The notes beneath the pieces were generated by a model that was not told the origin of the DNA, did no database searches, and saw nothing but the letters and a program-made list of their open reading frames with translations. Positions 43,947 to 55,300 of a DNA stretch of 64,000 nt are shown piece by piece. Both the position numbers and the translations under genes were made by a program. How positions within the stretch are numbered: the first letter of the stretch is position 1; each line of letters opens with the position of its first letter. This DNA is from Branchinecta lynchi (Eukaryota; Arthropoda; Branchiopoda; Anostraca; Branchinectidae): positions 13,731,508 to 13,795,507 of the forward strand of contig JAKZAP010000007.1 of assembly GCA_023053575.1 (NCBI GenBank), written 5' to 3'.

Positions 43947-44969
43947 CTGAAACAAGAGTCACTCAAAATAATGGTAAAGCTTGGCTGGTCTTTCCATTGT
44001 TTAGATTGGATTGCAAATGGAACTAATGATTTAGTGATCTGGCATCTTTGTTTCAATCATACCTGAATACTAACCTCTTTTTCCACACATCATATAGGTA
44101 CAAAGCAACGCCGTATCCAGGGGGGGGTAGGGGGTTGAAACCCCCCGAAACATACAAAAGTACTCGTTTTTATAGGCTTTTCCCTATGATCTCTGTCTTT
44201 TTTGTACTTTTTCTGTGCGACCCGCAGGCAACCCCCCCCCCCCCGAAATAATTCCTGGATACGGGCCTGGTACAAAGCCTATGCAATGATCTAGTAAAAA
44301 AAAAGAGCTATACTATATTGCTTCTTAATTACTATGTTGCTAAATTTCAATCTTTAGGTTACACACGATAGCAGTCCTAAATATGGAAGTCTGATGCCCA
44401 TCTATGAACTTCCATAAACAACTTAAAAAAAAAAAATGCTCCTTAAGGACAAGTTTACTATTTATTTTTCTCTCTCCATACCTTGCATTACAGCATCCGA
44501 ACAACACGGAAAATCTTTGCTCGTGCAGAGAGCTCAATGCACACAAATCTGAATGGAAAATACAGAACATCCAACAAGAACTGGCACACGGGGGCTTACA
44601 CAGGGGTTAAATCATGTGATGAGACGGAAAGCGATAGTAAATTTTGTTGCAAGGACAGACGTCTTCGAATATCCACTTTCAAAGGCAACTCACGGGAATG
44701 CAGAATGCTGTTCCGGCCATTTCTACCGCCTTTCCGTCGACTGTGCTATCGCCCCACGCTTAGTAAAGGATTGGTACGGTTTGGTATAATTTTAATATGT
44801 GATGTGTAATATCACGATTGATTGATAGGTAACAAGGACCAAGTTAAGTAAGATAAGCTCACAGGCTAAATACCTAATGATTCAATATGAGTTCACAAAA
44901 AATCAGACAGGAAGCCACACAATTCTCGGGAGGTCATCAGCTTGGGTAGAAATTATTAAATTTCCTTAC
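43947..44969. other. EDC4 intron with a MITE
   Basis: Contains the MITE 44106-44269. The open frames at 44400-44810 are not recognised and may be an old retroelement fragment. Confidence 0.65.
44106..44269. mobile_element. GGCCCGTATCCAGG MITE, copy 3 (164 bp), perfect TSD
   Basis: Starts CAACGCCGTATCCAGGGG and ends TTCCTGGATACGGGCCTG; flanked by GTACAAAG on both sides (44098-44105 and 44270-44277). The interior matches copies 1 and 2. Confidence 0.87.
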
Positions 44970-45027
44970 ACTTTTTGAACTTCATTTCCAAAGTCCTCTG
45001 TGTTGTGATCCCCGTTCACATGATTCA
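44970..45027 (-). CDS. EDC4: EDC4/Ge-1 probable exon 2
   Basis: 58 bp between a good acceptor (TTTCTTACAG) and donor GTAAGG at 44969. It reads NHVNGDHNTEDFGNEVQK and keeps phase on both sides (2+54+2 bases). The N-terminal region of this family is poorly conserved, so the call rests on splice signals and phase. With A from the preceding candidate exon, the first codon becomes ATG. Confidence 0.58.
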
Positions 45028-45456
45028 CTGTAAGAAAGCACAAGATCAATGAGAAGGCAAAAAAAAAATCTATTTTCTATCTGCTCAGTTTTGAATCTAT
45101 CTTCAGATGAATAAATTTGACTTCTCCAGTATGCCAATACATGCAAAGTCTTTTGCTGTTTCCCCTGTTGGGTCAATTTAAGCCGCAAGATCCACTCCTG
45201 GTGGTGCCCTTTCGTCAATTCCTTAGTTTCAGCTGTGCTACTATACTTCCCCCGGAACCCAAAAACTGTGGTTTCCCCGAAGCTTTCCACAGAGTCACTG
45301 AAGTGACTTCTGGGGACCGCTGGTTGGCATCGCTTATTGTAAGAACTAGGGCGGTATCTGATTGCCTTCGAGTCTCTTAACTTTCGTTATCGGTTAATGA
45401 AAACATTCTTGACAAATGCTGTAGCAGTTGTTCGTCTTTGCATTGCTTGTCCAACT

Positions 45457-45600
45457 GAATCGACTGCCAACAATGAAGATCTTACTTACTCTTCATTTCT
45501 CTTATCACAGTTCTGTAGAATCGACTGACAACAATAAAGATCGTACTTACTCTTCATTTCTCTTTATCACAATTCTGTAGTAGCCTATGCTTCAGGTACA
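45457..45600. repeat. 61-bp tandem duplication at the EDC4 5' end
   Basis: GAATCGACTG, CAACAAT.AAGATC, ACTTACTCTTCATTTCTCTT, ATCACA.TTCTGTAG occurs at 45457 and again at 45518, duplicating a potential start codon plus splice donor. Confidence 0.75.
45490..45496 (-). CDS. EDC4: EDC4/Ge-1 candidate start exon (ATGAAGA)
   Basis: On the minus strand ATGAAGA is followed by a strong donor GTAAGTAAG at 45489 and fits phase with the next exon (one base left). With it the full model is 3573 nt, 1190 codons plus stop. A second copy of the same ATGAAGA/GTAAGT lies at 45551-45557 in a 61-bp tandem duplication, so the true start exon is ambiguous. Translation could also begin at the ATG formed across the exon 1/2 junction. 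The border of a 6.6-kb transposon lies about 100-160 bp upstream. Confidence 0.35.
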
Positions 45601-46104
45601 AACTTCAAGCCTGCAAAACAAACTGAAGTTCACTATCAATATGGAATGAGCATCAGCGGCGTCACTAGCCTTTTACCTTTGGGGGGGGGCGTCTAGTTTG
45701 TGCCGACAGACTAAAAAATTTGCCAACGAAAAACGACAACAGAACAGAAACGATGTAAAAAGGATTTCTAATGCAGCAGTTGACATTATTCCTTTAACAT
45801 AAATTCGAATATTCAGTTCCACATATTCGGCTTTTCATTTCAACGACTGTACCCAGAAAAAGTTAATCTGCCTTCCTTCCAGAAAAAGTTTGCTATACCT
45901 ACCATCTACCATTCAGGTTCTAGCTTTTCATGTGTTTCAAAACCCCAGGAATTTGAATCCTAAAACGCAAGCTAAACGGAACACCGTTCTTCCAAACAGA
46001 ACACTACTAGCTGTAATGCATCAGTTGAGATTATTCCTTTAGTTTAATGTAAATTCGTATATTCAAAATTCACAAATTCGTATTTCGCTTCTGCTTTCAC
46101 TAAC

Positions 46105-47657
46105 AAGACCTAAGGTTTCGATGGGATCCTAAAAATCTAGTATTTGATCCAGACAACTAGGCCTTGTCTTCGCCAGATCCAGTCTTCGCCAGATCCAGTA
46201 TTCGCCAGGCTAATCATCTGAGAAAACCAAGTTCAGATATACCTCTATCAGCCATATCTCTTTGAAGATACTGACCGAAACTTCCTGCTTTACTTCTGCC
46301 AAATTCCGGTTTCGCCGAATTCCAAGCGAACTACTTGTCCAGCAAACAAAAGAAAACTCAGAAACGAAGTCAGCGTATCTCCTTATGTCCTAAAGGACAT
46401 CTGATCAACTTCAAATAAAACTTCAACTTACAAACAAATTTCCGGTTTCAACCGTATTCCGGACGAATTATATGTCTAGGTGAAAAATTATTGTCATATA
46501 CAGACTCAGCGTCTCCTTAGCCCTAAATCTGTCATCTAATCAACTTCAAATAAAACTTTGTGAAAAATTAACTTGTGAACTTGGTGAAAAATTATTGTCA
46601 TATACAGACTCAGCGTCTCCTTAGCCCTAAATCTGTCATCTAATCAACTTCAAATAAAACTTTTGCTGTTAACGAATTTTCTGGTTTTGGCCGGATTCCG
46701 GGCGAACTATTTGTCGGGGTACAAATGCTTTTCATATAAGTGTTCAGCATGCCAAATTATTGTCATATACAGACTCAGCGTCTCCTTAGCCCTAAATCTG
46801 TCATCTAATCAACTTCAAATAAAACTTTGTGAAAAACTAACTTGTGAACTTGGTGAAAAATTATTGTCATATACAGACTCAGCGTCTCCTTAGCCCTAAA
46901 TCTGTCATCTAATCAACTTCAAATAAAACTTTTGCTGTTAACGAATTTTTCGGTTTTTGCCGGATTCCGGACGAACGAATTATCTGGCGGGAAATTAATT
47001 TTCATCATCGTGTTCAGCATGTCTTCTTACCCCTAAATCAAACACCTAATAAACTTGAAATAAAACTTTTACTTTTAACTAACTTTCCGGTTTTTGCCGG
47101 ATTCCGGACGAACTATTTGTCCAGCGAGAAAATGGTTTTCACCATCGTGGTCAGCACATATTCTTACCCTTGAATCGAACATTTGTCTGGAACTATTTGT
47201 CCAGCGAAAAATTGATTTTCATCATCGTGTTCAGCATGTCTTCTTACCCCTAAATCAAACACCTAATAAACTTGACATAAAACTTTTACTTTTAACCAGC
47301 TTTCCGTTTTTTGCCGGATTCCGGGCGAACTACTTGTCGGACGAGAAAATATTTTGCATATTCGTGTTCAGCATGTCTTCTTACCCCATAATCGACTATC
47401 AAATTAGCTGTTTAAAAATATTTTGTGTGCCCCTTAATTTGAACCCCCTCCCCCACCCCTAAATGTAGGGCTACAGAACCCATCAATGAACTTGACCTTA
47501 CACTTGACCCAAAGAATCTTCACACCAAGTTTCATCAAAGTATCTCATTCCCTTCTAGAGTTATCGTGCTGACAGACGGACGGACGGACGGACGGACAGA
47601 CGGAAAACTTTTGCGATGTCATAGGTATCCCTTCACTTGCGTTTTGGAATCCCAAAA
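46105..47657 (+). repeat. S element with satellite array, copy 2
   Basis: Begins AACAAGACCTAAGGTTTCGA with TGGGATCC and ends TTGCGTTTTGGAATCCCAAA. The array is disturbed: a segment with ATTGTCATATACAGACTCAG, CGTCTCCTTAGCCCTAAATC is present four times (46491, 46587, 46758, 46864). The 3' domain has CACCAAGTTTCATCAAAGTA and (GGAC)n. Confidence 0.78.
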
Positions 47658-48804
47658 AGCGAAGCTTCCAACAACTGTACCAAGAACAAACTAAACTATA
47701 AGCGCCTCAGGCGAAATTTGAGCTTCAAACCGGGAAAATTTGAGCTTCAAACCCCCAAGAATTTATGCCAACCGAATGAAACGCCATGCTTGCAAATAGA
47801 GAATACTGGAAATACGCCACAGGCAAAATTTGTGAAAACACAGATGAGCAGAGCGCCTTTTTACAATTGACCGGCAGAAGTTCAAAGAGTCTGATTTGAT
47901 TTCTTAAGTATAAAAAATATTCCGTTTCGCCGACGAGACTTCAGAATTTGGTTTCTTATCTGTAATACCAAAGCTCGATTAACCGACGAAACTTAAACTT
48001 TCGGTCTTCGTCCGGCAAAACTATGCAGTCACTTGTTTTCTTGTGTGTGAAAAAAATGTGCCGACGAGACATAAGCTTTCGGGATTGGCCCGACACAACT
48101 TTTACGGAATTTGATTTATTACGTGTAATCAGGAGTTGCCCGAAGGGGAGGGGGTTGATTACCCCCCCCCCCCCCTGCCTTTTGCTAAGTCGTATCAGTC
48201 GTTTATTTCGGCCTTGCCGAGGTCCCGGGCATTCATTTTAATAAAAAACAATCCGAGTCGTTTAAAAAAATTTTTTTAATTTTGGCTCTGCACAGCTTCA
48301 GTCGTAAGCTTGTCCCTCGAGTCATTTAAACCAGGTTCTTTAACCCCGGTCGGTGACATGATTCACGGGGGCAGCATGTTCGACTCCCATATGATTTTTA
48401 TCAGCCTCACTTAGGTCTTTCAGTCAAAATTACAATAGGTTAGTTGTTAAAGTGAAGTCTCACTGAATAACACTGATATACCTTATAGGCCAAAGGCGAG
48501 AGACAAGGTTGTGTGCGTGGATTGTTAGCCACACTTTAACTATAAGTGAAAAAAGATGAATAGAATTTTAAACATAATGGAAAAGCCATCAAGACTCAAA
48601 TGACAGGAGACCCGCGAGAGAGGTCTGCCAAAAACAGATGGAAAACCGTCGATTACAAAGCGAGGTTGAGGTGGGAACAACGCTTGAAAGGACAAGGAAG
48701 ATTTTAATATACACCGGAAATTCGTTTCCCAGGACAGGAGGAGTTCTGCAGACGCCGGAATAGCTCATTCTAGTCGGGAGGTAAATTTTTGGCCACTATG
48801 CTAG
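47658..48804. other. Interior of the 6.6-kb element
   Basis: Subterminal-type repeats (CCGACGAAACTTAAACTTTC, CCGACGAGAC.T, GAATTTGATTTATTACGTGT) at 47880-48130, and a C run at 48160. The rest is unrecognised; no gene. Confidence 0.5.
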
Positions 48805-50527
48805 TGGAGGCGTTACTATCCAAAATGTATTTTATTTATTTTTTTTTGGGGGGGGGGGCAAGGTATTTACCGACTGGCTGGTCATATTTACCGAGTTTTT
48901 CTGCGAAAAAACGACTGTTTTGACGAAAAATCGACTGATTTTTAGAACAAGACCAAAGGTTTCGATGGGATCCCAAAAATTCAATATCTGATCCAGACAA
49001 CTGGGTCTTGTCTTAGCCAGATCCAGTCTTCGCCAGACTCCTTGAACATTTTTACAATTAAAATTCAGAAACAGATTAAGGCCAAACCTGAGAAAACCAA
49101 GTTCAGATTTGGATTCAGCATGTGTGTTTACCCCTATAAGTCATATCTGTTTTGACGAAAACTTCCTGCCACTTCTGCCAATTTCTCGGTTCTGGCCGAA
49201 CTCCAGAACTACTTGTCCGGCGAAAAAAGAAAGCTCAAAGACGAAATCAGGGTATCTTCTTTCCCCAGTAATGAACATCTAGTCAGCTTGCAATAGAAAT
49301 TTAGCTTATAACAAATTTTCCGATTCCAGCCGGATTCCGGTCGAACTATATGTCCGGGTAAAATACGATTGTCACACAGGGACTCAGCATATCTTCTTAC
49401 CCCTAAATCGCTTATCTAACCAACTAGAAATAAAACTTTGACTTCCAACAGTTTTCCGGTTTGTGCCGGATTCCGGACGGACTACATGTCCGGGTAGAAA
49501 CTTGTTTTCACATAAGTGTTCAGCATGTCTTCTTGCCCTAAATCGAACATCTAATCAACTCCAAATAAAACTTTTAATTTTGACAAACTTTCCGGTTTGG
49601 GCCGGATTCCGGTCGAAATACTTGTCCGTCGAGAAAATAGTTTTCACCATCGTCTTCAGCATGTCTCCCTACCTCTAAATCGAACATTTAATCAACTTCA
49701 AATAAAACTTTTACTTTCAACAAACTTTCCGGTTTGGGCCGGATTCCGGGCGAAATACTTGTCTATCGAGAAAATAATTTTCACCATTGTCTTCAGCATG
49801 TCTTCCTATCCCTAAATCGAACATCTAATCAATTTCAAATAAAACTTTTACTTTCAACAAACTTTCCGGTTTGGGCCGGATTCCGGGCGAAATACTTGTC
49901 AGTCGAGAAAATAATTTCCACCATCGTCTTCAGCATGTCTTCCTTCTCCTAAATCGAACATCTAATCAACTTCAAATAAAACTTTTACTTTCAACAAACT
50001 TTCCGATTTTGGCCGGATTCCGGGCGAACTACTTGTCCGATGACAAAATGGTTTTCACCATCGTGTTCAGCATGTCTTCTTACCTCATAATCGACTATCA
50101 CATTAGCTGTTTCAAAATATTTTGTTTGTCCCTTAATTTGAATCCACTCCCCCACCCCTAAATGTAGAGCTACAAAGCCCATCTACGAACTTGACTGGTC
50201 CGACGACCCAACGAACCCTCACACCAAGTTTCATCAAAATATCTCATTCCCTTCGAGAGTTATCGTGCTTACAGACGGACGGACGGACGGACAGACGGAC
50301 AACTTTTGCGATGTCATAGGTATCCCTCCACTTACGTTTTGGGATCCCAAAAACCGACCTTTTTTAAGAAAAATCGACTGTTTCAAAGAAAAATCGACCG
50401 TTTCGGAAAAAAAATCGACTGTTTTTCCGAAAACTCGCGGCGCTTCGCGCCGATTCAGCTATTTTTTACCGACTGGCTGACAACATTGGGGGGGGGCGTT
50501 CCCCCCCCCCCATACGTGACGCCCCTG
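48805..50527. mobile_element. hAT-like MITE split by an S element
   Basis: Left TGGAGGCGTTAC (first base changed from the family CAGAGGCGTTAC) and right GTGACGCCCCTG. Flanks TATGCTAG (48797-48804) and TATTCTAG (50528-50535), 7 of 8. Removing the S insert (about 48948-50352) leaves some 318 bp, the size and content of the 326/335-bp family, with the CGGCGCGAAGCGCCG-type hairpin near 50435-50455. Confidence 0.8.
48948..50352 (+). repeat. S element with clean 137-bp satellite array, copy 3
   Basis: Begins near AACAAGACCAAAGGTTTCGA and ends TTACGTTTTGGGATCCCAAA. The array has successive monomers at 49463, 49597, 49734 and 49871, the last three exactly 137 bp apart. Each has TTTCCGGTTTGGGCCGGATT, GAGAAAATA.TTT and CTTCAGCATGTCTTCCTAC. 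Each monomer stays open for about 70 codons; this is a by-product, not a gene. Confidence 0.87.
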
Positions 50528-50535
50528 TATTCTAG

Positions 50536-51950
50536 TGTGAAAGCACATCTGAAAAGCCTTCGTAAAATTCAGGACACTCATACAACTCGAAAATAATCTC
50601 TTTTATGTTTAAGTTATTCTAAAAGCGAACTTCTCGTTCTTCATTTGCTGTGTATAGCCTCTTCTGTCGCGTATTTCGTGGTGAGGTGTTAGATGAAGAT
50701 TGAGTCAGATATTAATCTTTCAGATGTGCTTGAATATGCTGCATTGGGGAAAGACATAGTGTCTCTATCGAGCGGAAGAAGAATATTTGTCTCGTCAACG
50801 AATCGAGTTTGTTTTTACACAGAAAGAATCGAAATCTGCAAACAACTTTTAAGTTGCAACTTTTCAGATGTAGCTCATTGTTGTAGCTTTAGCTGCTTTA
50901 TCTTTCCTCCTGAAAGTACAGTGTGTCGAATGACAAATAAAACGGTACACAGTACTTTCATAACGAACAAAAATACATCAAAACTACAGTGAAACTACAC
51001 CCGGAAAAAACTTAAGTCTCGTCGGAGAACCGGCGTCTTTTTCTATCTGTAAATACTCTTGATGACTATCTCTCCTTGGCGATGCAAAATCTCCGGCCTC
51101 TCCGGGTAGCTAGCGGAAGAAAGGTAGAAGTGGTGTCACAGCTGCTCCAGAAGATCGCGGTGATTGATTGGACACAGGATTTAAGTCCTTGAGCTTGAGT
51201 CGTACAGCACGCTTACTCCTTCTTCCTGAGTTTGATATCCAAAAGTTTGGTACGTCCGCAAATCCGGATTTTTTTTTAAGTGCACTGGCAAACCTGTTCT
51301 CCTCGTTTCGTTTCTGAGGAAGTGTATTTTTTAAGTGAAAATTACTTTTTCGGCTATTAGTTCGGAACAAATCTACTTTGTTTTCGATGGGCACTATTTT
51401 TTCACTTTTTTTGACGGGCCGATTTGTGATTTCATAGCTATTTTTTTCTTTTCAATGGGATCGCAAAAAGACGCCCTGCTTCTCGGCCTTTCACAAAATT
51501 TCGCCTGTGACGCATTTGGTATAGTGTTCTCAATTTATTAGGCTTGGAATTTTTTTGATTTGAAATACATTAAAGGCTAGAATCTTTCTGGACAAAGGCA
51601 TATAACAAATTTCGCCTGCGGTGCTTGCTTTAATTTGTCCCAGGTACAGGCGTTGAAAGCTTTCCTCTTTGGCGAAAGCTGAAATGTAAAGCTGAGGCTA
51701 TGAAGGTATGCATACACAAATTTTGATTACAAGAATAACTTCAACTGATGCAATGCAGCTCGTTTTACACTGGCTCTATTATTTATTGGTGGGGTATGTG
51801 CGCCATTGGCGCGTAGTGGCAACTGTTCATTTTTGTCGGTACGTGCGAGTCGTATATTACGTTCCAGGAGTTGTGAAATGAGGGGTCTCACCCCCCTGGC
51901 CTGAGTGCTTCGGGCCACCCCTGCGTTAATAAGACCCGATCTGCATACAG
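50536..51950. other. Interior of the 6.6-kb element, no gene recognised
   Basis: Open frames at 50693-50992 (plus) and 51110-51394 (minus) do not resemble a transposase or another known family. Confidence 0.4.
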
Positions 51951-52483
51951 AGACTTAAACTTTCCGGGTGCGCCTGACAAATGGTTGCAGAATTTGATTT
52001 CTGCAAATACAGTTTTGCATTTCCTCTGTATTTCTTATGCATAAGAAGAACATGATGCTACGTTGAGAACACGCGAGGCCCAATAAGAGCATACATAATT
52101 TGATTTCTTGCGTGTAAAAAGAATCCGATGTGCCGACGAGTCCACCGATGCCCGACAAAAGCATATAAAACTGTATTTCTTCTGTGTTTGCCGGAGCTTC
52201 GCGCCGACAAATTAGTGAGCTTTTGCAGGGGCCCCCTCCCCCATCGTGACGCCCCTGATGAGCATCATGGAATCCATTCTAGAAGCTAAATTTATGTTTA
52301 ATCCAGCACCACTTTTTCATGGTCTAAGCGGTCCATCTATCCATGCAGCAAAGAAAATGGCCTGTCAGGACAGCATGGAAATCTTATTTTAACATTTTCG
52401 CGGCAACATTCAAGGTTGTGTAAAAACGAGGTCAAGTACGCCTCTTGTACCAGGCAGCTAGGCTTTAAATAAAGTAGAACCAG

Positions 52484-52925
52484 ATGCCTAGATCCCTATT
52501 CTGCTCTCCTAAAAAAGTTTACCCTCGAGAGTCGGGACTGCGGCTGAGCTTAGCGGTTGGTCATAAGCTCCTCCACCATCCTGTTTTATCCGATATCCTT
52601 CCCTCTCCATATGAAAACACAAGAAACCGACAGGAGAGGGTCGGAAGCTCAAAAGTTCCAAAGTTGTTCCCAGTACCTGCAACGCATACGTGGTACCAGA
52701 AAAGCTTCACTCCGAGTTTCACGAAGTTTATAATGATGGCGGTAGCTGTCTTTGATATTATTCCAACGTCCGTGTTTTGCTTTTGGTTTTTATTTGTATA
52801 TATAATAGGTCTGTGATGATGAATTGATGATTAATTGTATCCATTATAAAATGTGCATTATATCTGACGTAATACCCAAATTTGGCTTTTTGAAATAAAT
52901 TCGTTTCTTGCTTACTTACTTACTT
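52484..52925 (+). mobile_element. LINE 3' fragment with (CTTA)n tail
   Basis: The frame includes LSDILPSPYENTRNRQERVG and ends with VPATHTWYQKSFTPSFTKF, the CR1/jockey-like C-terminus. AAATAAATTC and a CTTACTTACTTACTTACC tail close it at about 52925. Confidence 0.8.
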
Positions 52926-54470
52926 ACCTAAGCTACAAGCATTTAAGGAATGACCCCACAACGAAAATGCACTTGCAACACCCCTGATTGTAACTTACTG
53001 TTTTTGCCAAAAGAAAGCTGAAGTAAAACAGTTCAAGTTTGACTTCCTTTCCATTTGAGTGTTTTATAAGCCAGAAACAAATCCAAGGTAGTGTCTAGTG
53101 AAACATATAGACTGCATTTAGAGAATTGTTCAGATAAGTATGTTTATGCTTTACATTAGAGGTATGCTTCTTTGATGCTTCTTAAATTTTCGACATCCTT
53201 GTATTTGTTTTGTCTTAAAACAAAACTCAAATGGGAATATTGAATTAAAGTGAGAACCTGCTAAAACTGTGTGTCTAGCAAGGGCTAAGTGATTCTGGCA
53301 TAGTGTCAAACCAGCTTGAGGATGAGTCTCATGTAGCGCATATGGTCAGCCATGTTTACAGAAAGTGCCAAGTAACCAACCAAACAACCGATTCTCATAT
53401 GCAGGGGCGGTGATTTGGCGTGTCCATTTAGCATTTTTCTCTTGGGCGTTTCAAGCAGCAAGCACTGCTGCTTTACCGCCCAATGCCCCATGTGTTGGTA
53501 TTGAGCATTGTAGGGCAGCTCAGCGGTGTGCAAAAACTTCAAGCTGGTGTAAATATACCAAATACTTCTGGTATCAAAAAATACCGAACAGTTTTAGTAG
53601 GGGACTCCGGCCCAAAATTTCAGCGAATTTTAAAAAGTTGGGGGGGGGGGCTGCACCCCAAGCACCGCCTCTGGTTACAATGCCATTTTATATTTTGTTA
53701 ACTTTTGAATGTGATTCTTTTTTCACTGGGGAATGCTATTTAGTCTTGACCTTGGCAGCTTCTTGGTTAAATAAGGTATCATTATCTACCCTTATTGAGG
53801 TAGTTACTGTAGAACAGAATTCTGAATCCACAGATATAACAACAGCCTAGTTTCATGTCAAAATAAACAATAACAACATATCTAACCTAGGCTAAAGTTA
53901 CATTTTTTGGATGTAGTTTCAGCGTAGTTTTGCTTAAAAGCTGTTTTATGGCTTCCTAAATCATTCTGTATCCAGACTCCAAGCATTCCACATTAAAAAT
54001 TTACAGAACTACAGGAGGGGTATCCAACCAAAGACAAGATTTCAAATTTCCAGAGAAGTTTTTCCTTCAGAATAATCTGTCTGGCTTAAAAAGGAACCAA
54101 CAAATATGACAAACATACTAGATTGAAGCTAATTCAATGGTTTACATATTGGAAGAATAAATATTGCTTCAATATTTCTATTTAAACATATTTTTCTTTT
54201 CAAACAAGGTCACTTCATTCTAACCTTACCTCGACTGACTTGCAAAATCATGAAAAAGGTAGAGTTGCCAAAGTCAAAATAGCCAGAAAACCCCTTTTTG
54301 AAGCAGCTTCATAACAAAGAAAAGCACAGAATTTGAATATTTTTGGACACATGACTGTAAAAAGTCATATTTTGCCTCTTGACTGTCAAGGACAGCATGT
54401 ACATTTGATTTTAACATTTTCGCGGCAACAATTGAGGTAGTGATCCCTCCTGTATAAGTTGCTTTTTTGG
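52926..54470. other. Intergenic; orphan CAGGGGCGGTG element traces
   Basis: A CAGGGGCGGTG start at 53402 and CACCGCCTCTG end at 53673 look like inverted hAT ends, but their flanks (CTCATATG and GTTACAAT) do not match. No gene seen. Confidence 0.45.
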
Positions 54471-54700
54471 ATTCATTTCTGTTTCATCAAAGCTTGTAGT
54501 TTGGCTCTTGTTTTGTCTTACTTGCATTTTACTGAGTTCTTGTTTCCAGAATGTCAAACTAGGTCTGCATGGTAGTTTGTAGTTTGAGCGTTTTGGGTTC
54601 AAAACTACAGTAGAGGTATGCTTATGTGAACAGATACTTTAATGAGAACAGTGCAGTTTTGGGCTAAATGGTAGAATGAAGATCCAAAATAACTACAGTA

Positions 54701-54910
54701 GAGGTATGCTTATTCGAACGTTTGTTGACAGTGGACTTTGCCATTTTCATGCACTTTCTGTGTTTAAAGCTAACTACCAGTTAGCCAAAGTAGGTAATTA
54801 AGGGCATCTGAAAACACCTGTATAGGTATTTTGCATCTTCATTCTACCGTTTAGCTCAAAACTGCACTGTTCACATTAAAGTAACTGTTCACATGTCATA
54901 AGCATACCTC
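54701..54910. mobile_element. TAGAGGTATGCTTAT MITE, 210 bp, TA flanks
   Basis: Starts GAGGTATGCTTAT and ends ATAAGCATACCTC, with TA on both sides, a Tc1/mariner-type signature. Nested in an older copy of the same family. Confidence 0.75.
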
Positions 54911-54974
54911 TACTCAGTCTACTGTATACAGGTGTTTCCAGATACCCTTAATTAACTACTTAGGTAGTTAGTTT

Positions 54975-55300
54975 TAGACCTGTCAACCACAAACCCCTGA
55001 TTTTTGGATACCCTATGCCAAACGCTGGATATGTCTAGCGTTTGGCATACCCTATGCCTAACGCTGGATACGCTATGCAAGGTGCTGGATACTGTAACCC
55101 AGTAAAATATTGATGATTTGAGTGAAGCTAAAAAATCAACCAATCAGAACTCCTTTATGTTGGGATAGGTCAGGGTTACGTTACCAACAGGTATCCAGCG
55201 TTTGGCATAGGGTATCCAGAGTTAGGCATAGGCTGTGCCAAATGCTAGGTATAATCATCGTTTGGCATAGTGTATCCAAAATTCAGGGATTTGTGGTAGA
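54975..55300. mobile_element. ACCAGTC/ACCACAAACCCCTG foldback MITE, copy 3
   Basis: Arms CCACAAACCCCTGATTTTTG and the mirrored AATTCAGGGATTTGTGGTAG, with CGTTTGGCATA repeats inside as in the other two copies. Confidence 0.7.

Larger units (their letters stand above)
45654..52257. mobile_element. 6.6-kb hAT-like composite element, perfect TSD
   Basis: Left end CAGCGGCGTCAC and right end GTGACGCCCCTG are inverted with one mismatch in 12. Flanked by ATGAGCAT on both sides (45646-45653 and 52258-52265). G tracts lie behind each end. Subterminal zones (47880-48130 and 51950-52210) repeat CCGACGA.AC, GAATTTGATTT and CCCGACA motifs. Two S elements and a 326-bp-type MITE are inserted inside. No transposase frame recognised. 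Confidence 0.78.

Noticed and set aside
49463..50161. Series of similar 70-codon frames as a gene family
   Set aside because: They are successive 137-bp satellite monomers; the period is not a multiple of three, so they cannot form one protein.
53402..53673. hAT-like element with CAGGGGCGGTG ends
   Set aside because: Ends are inverted, but the 8-bp flanks CTCATATG and GTTACAAT do not match; kept only as a trace.
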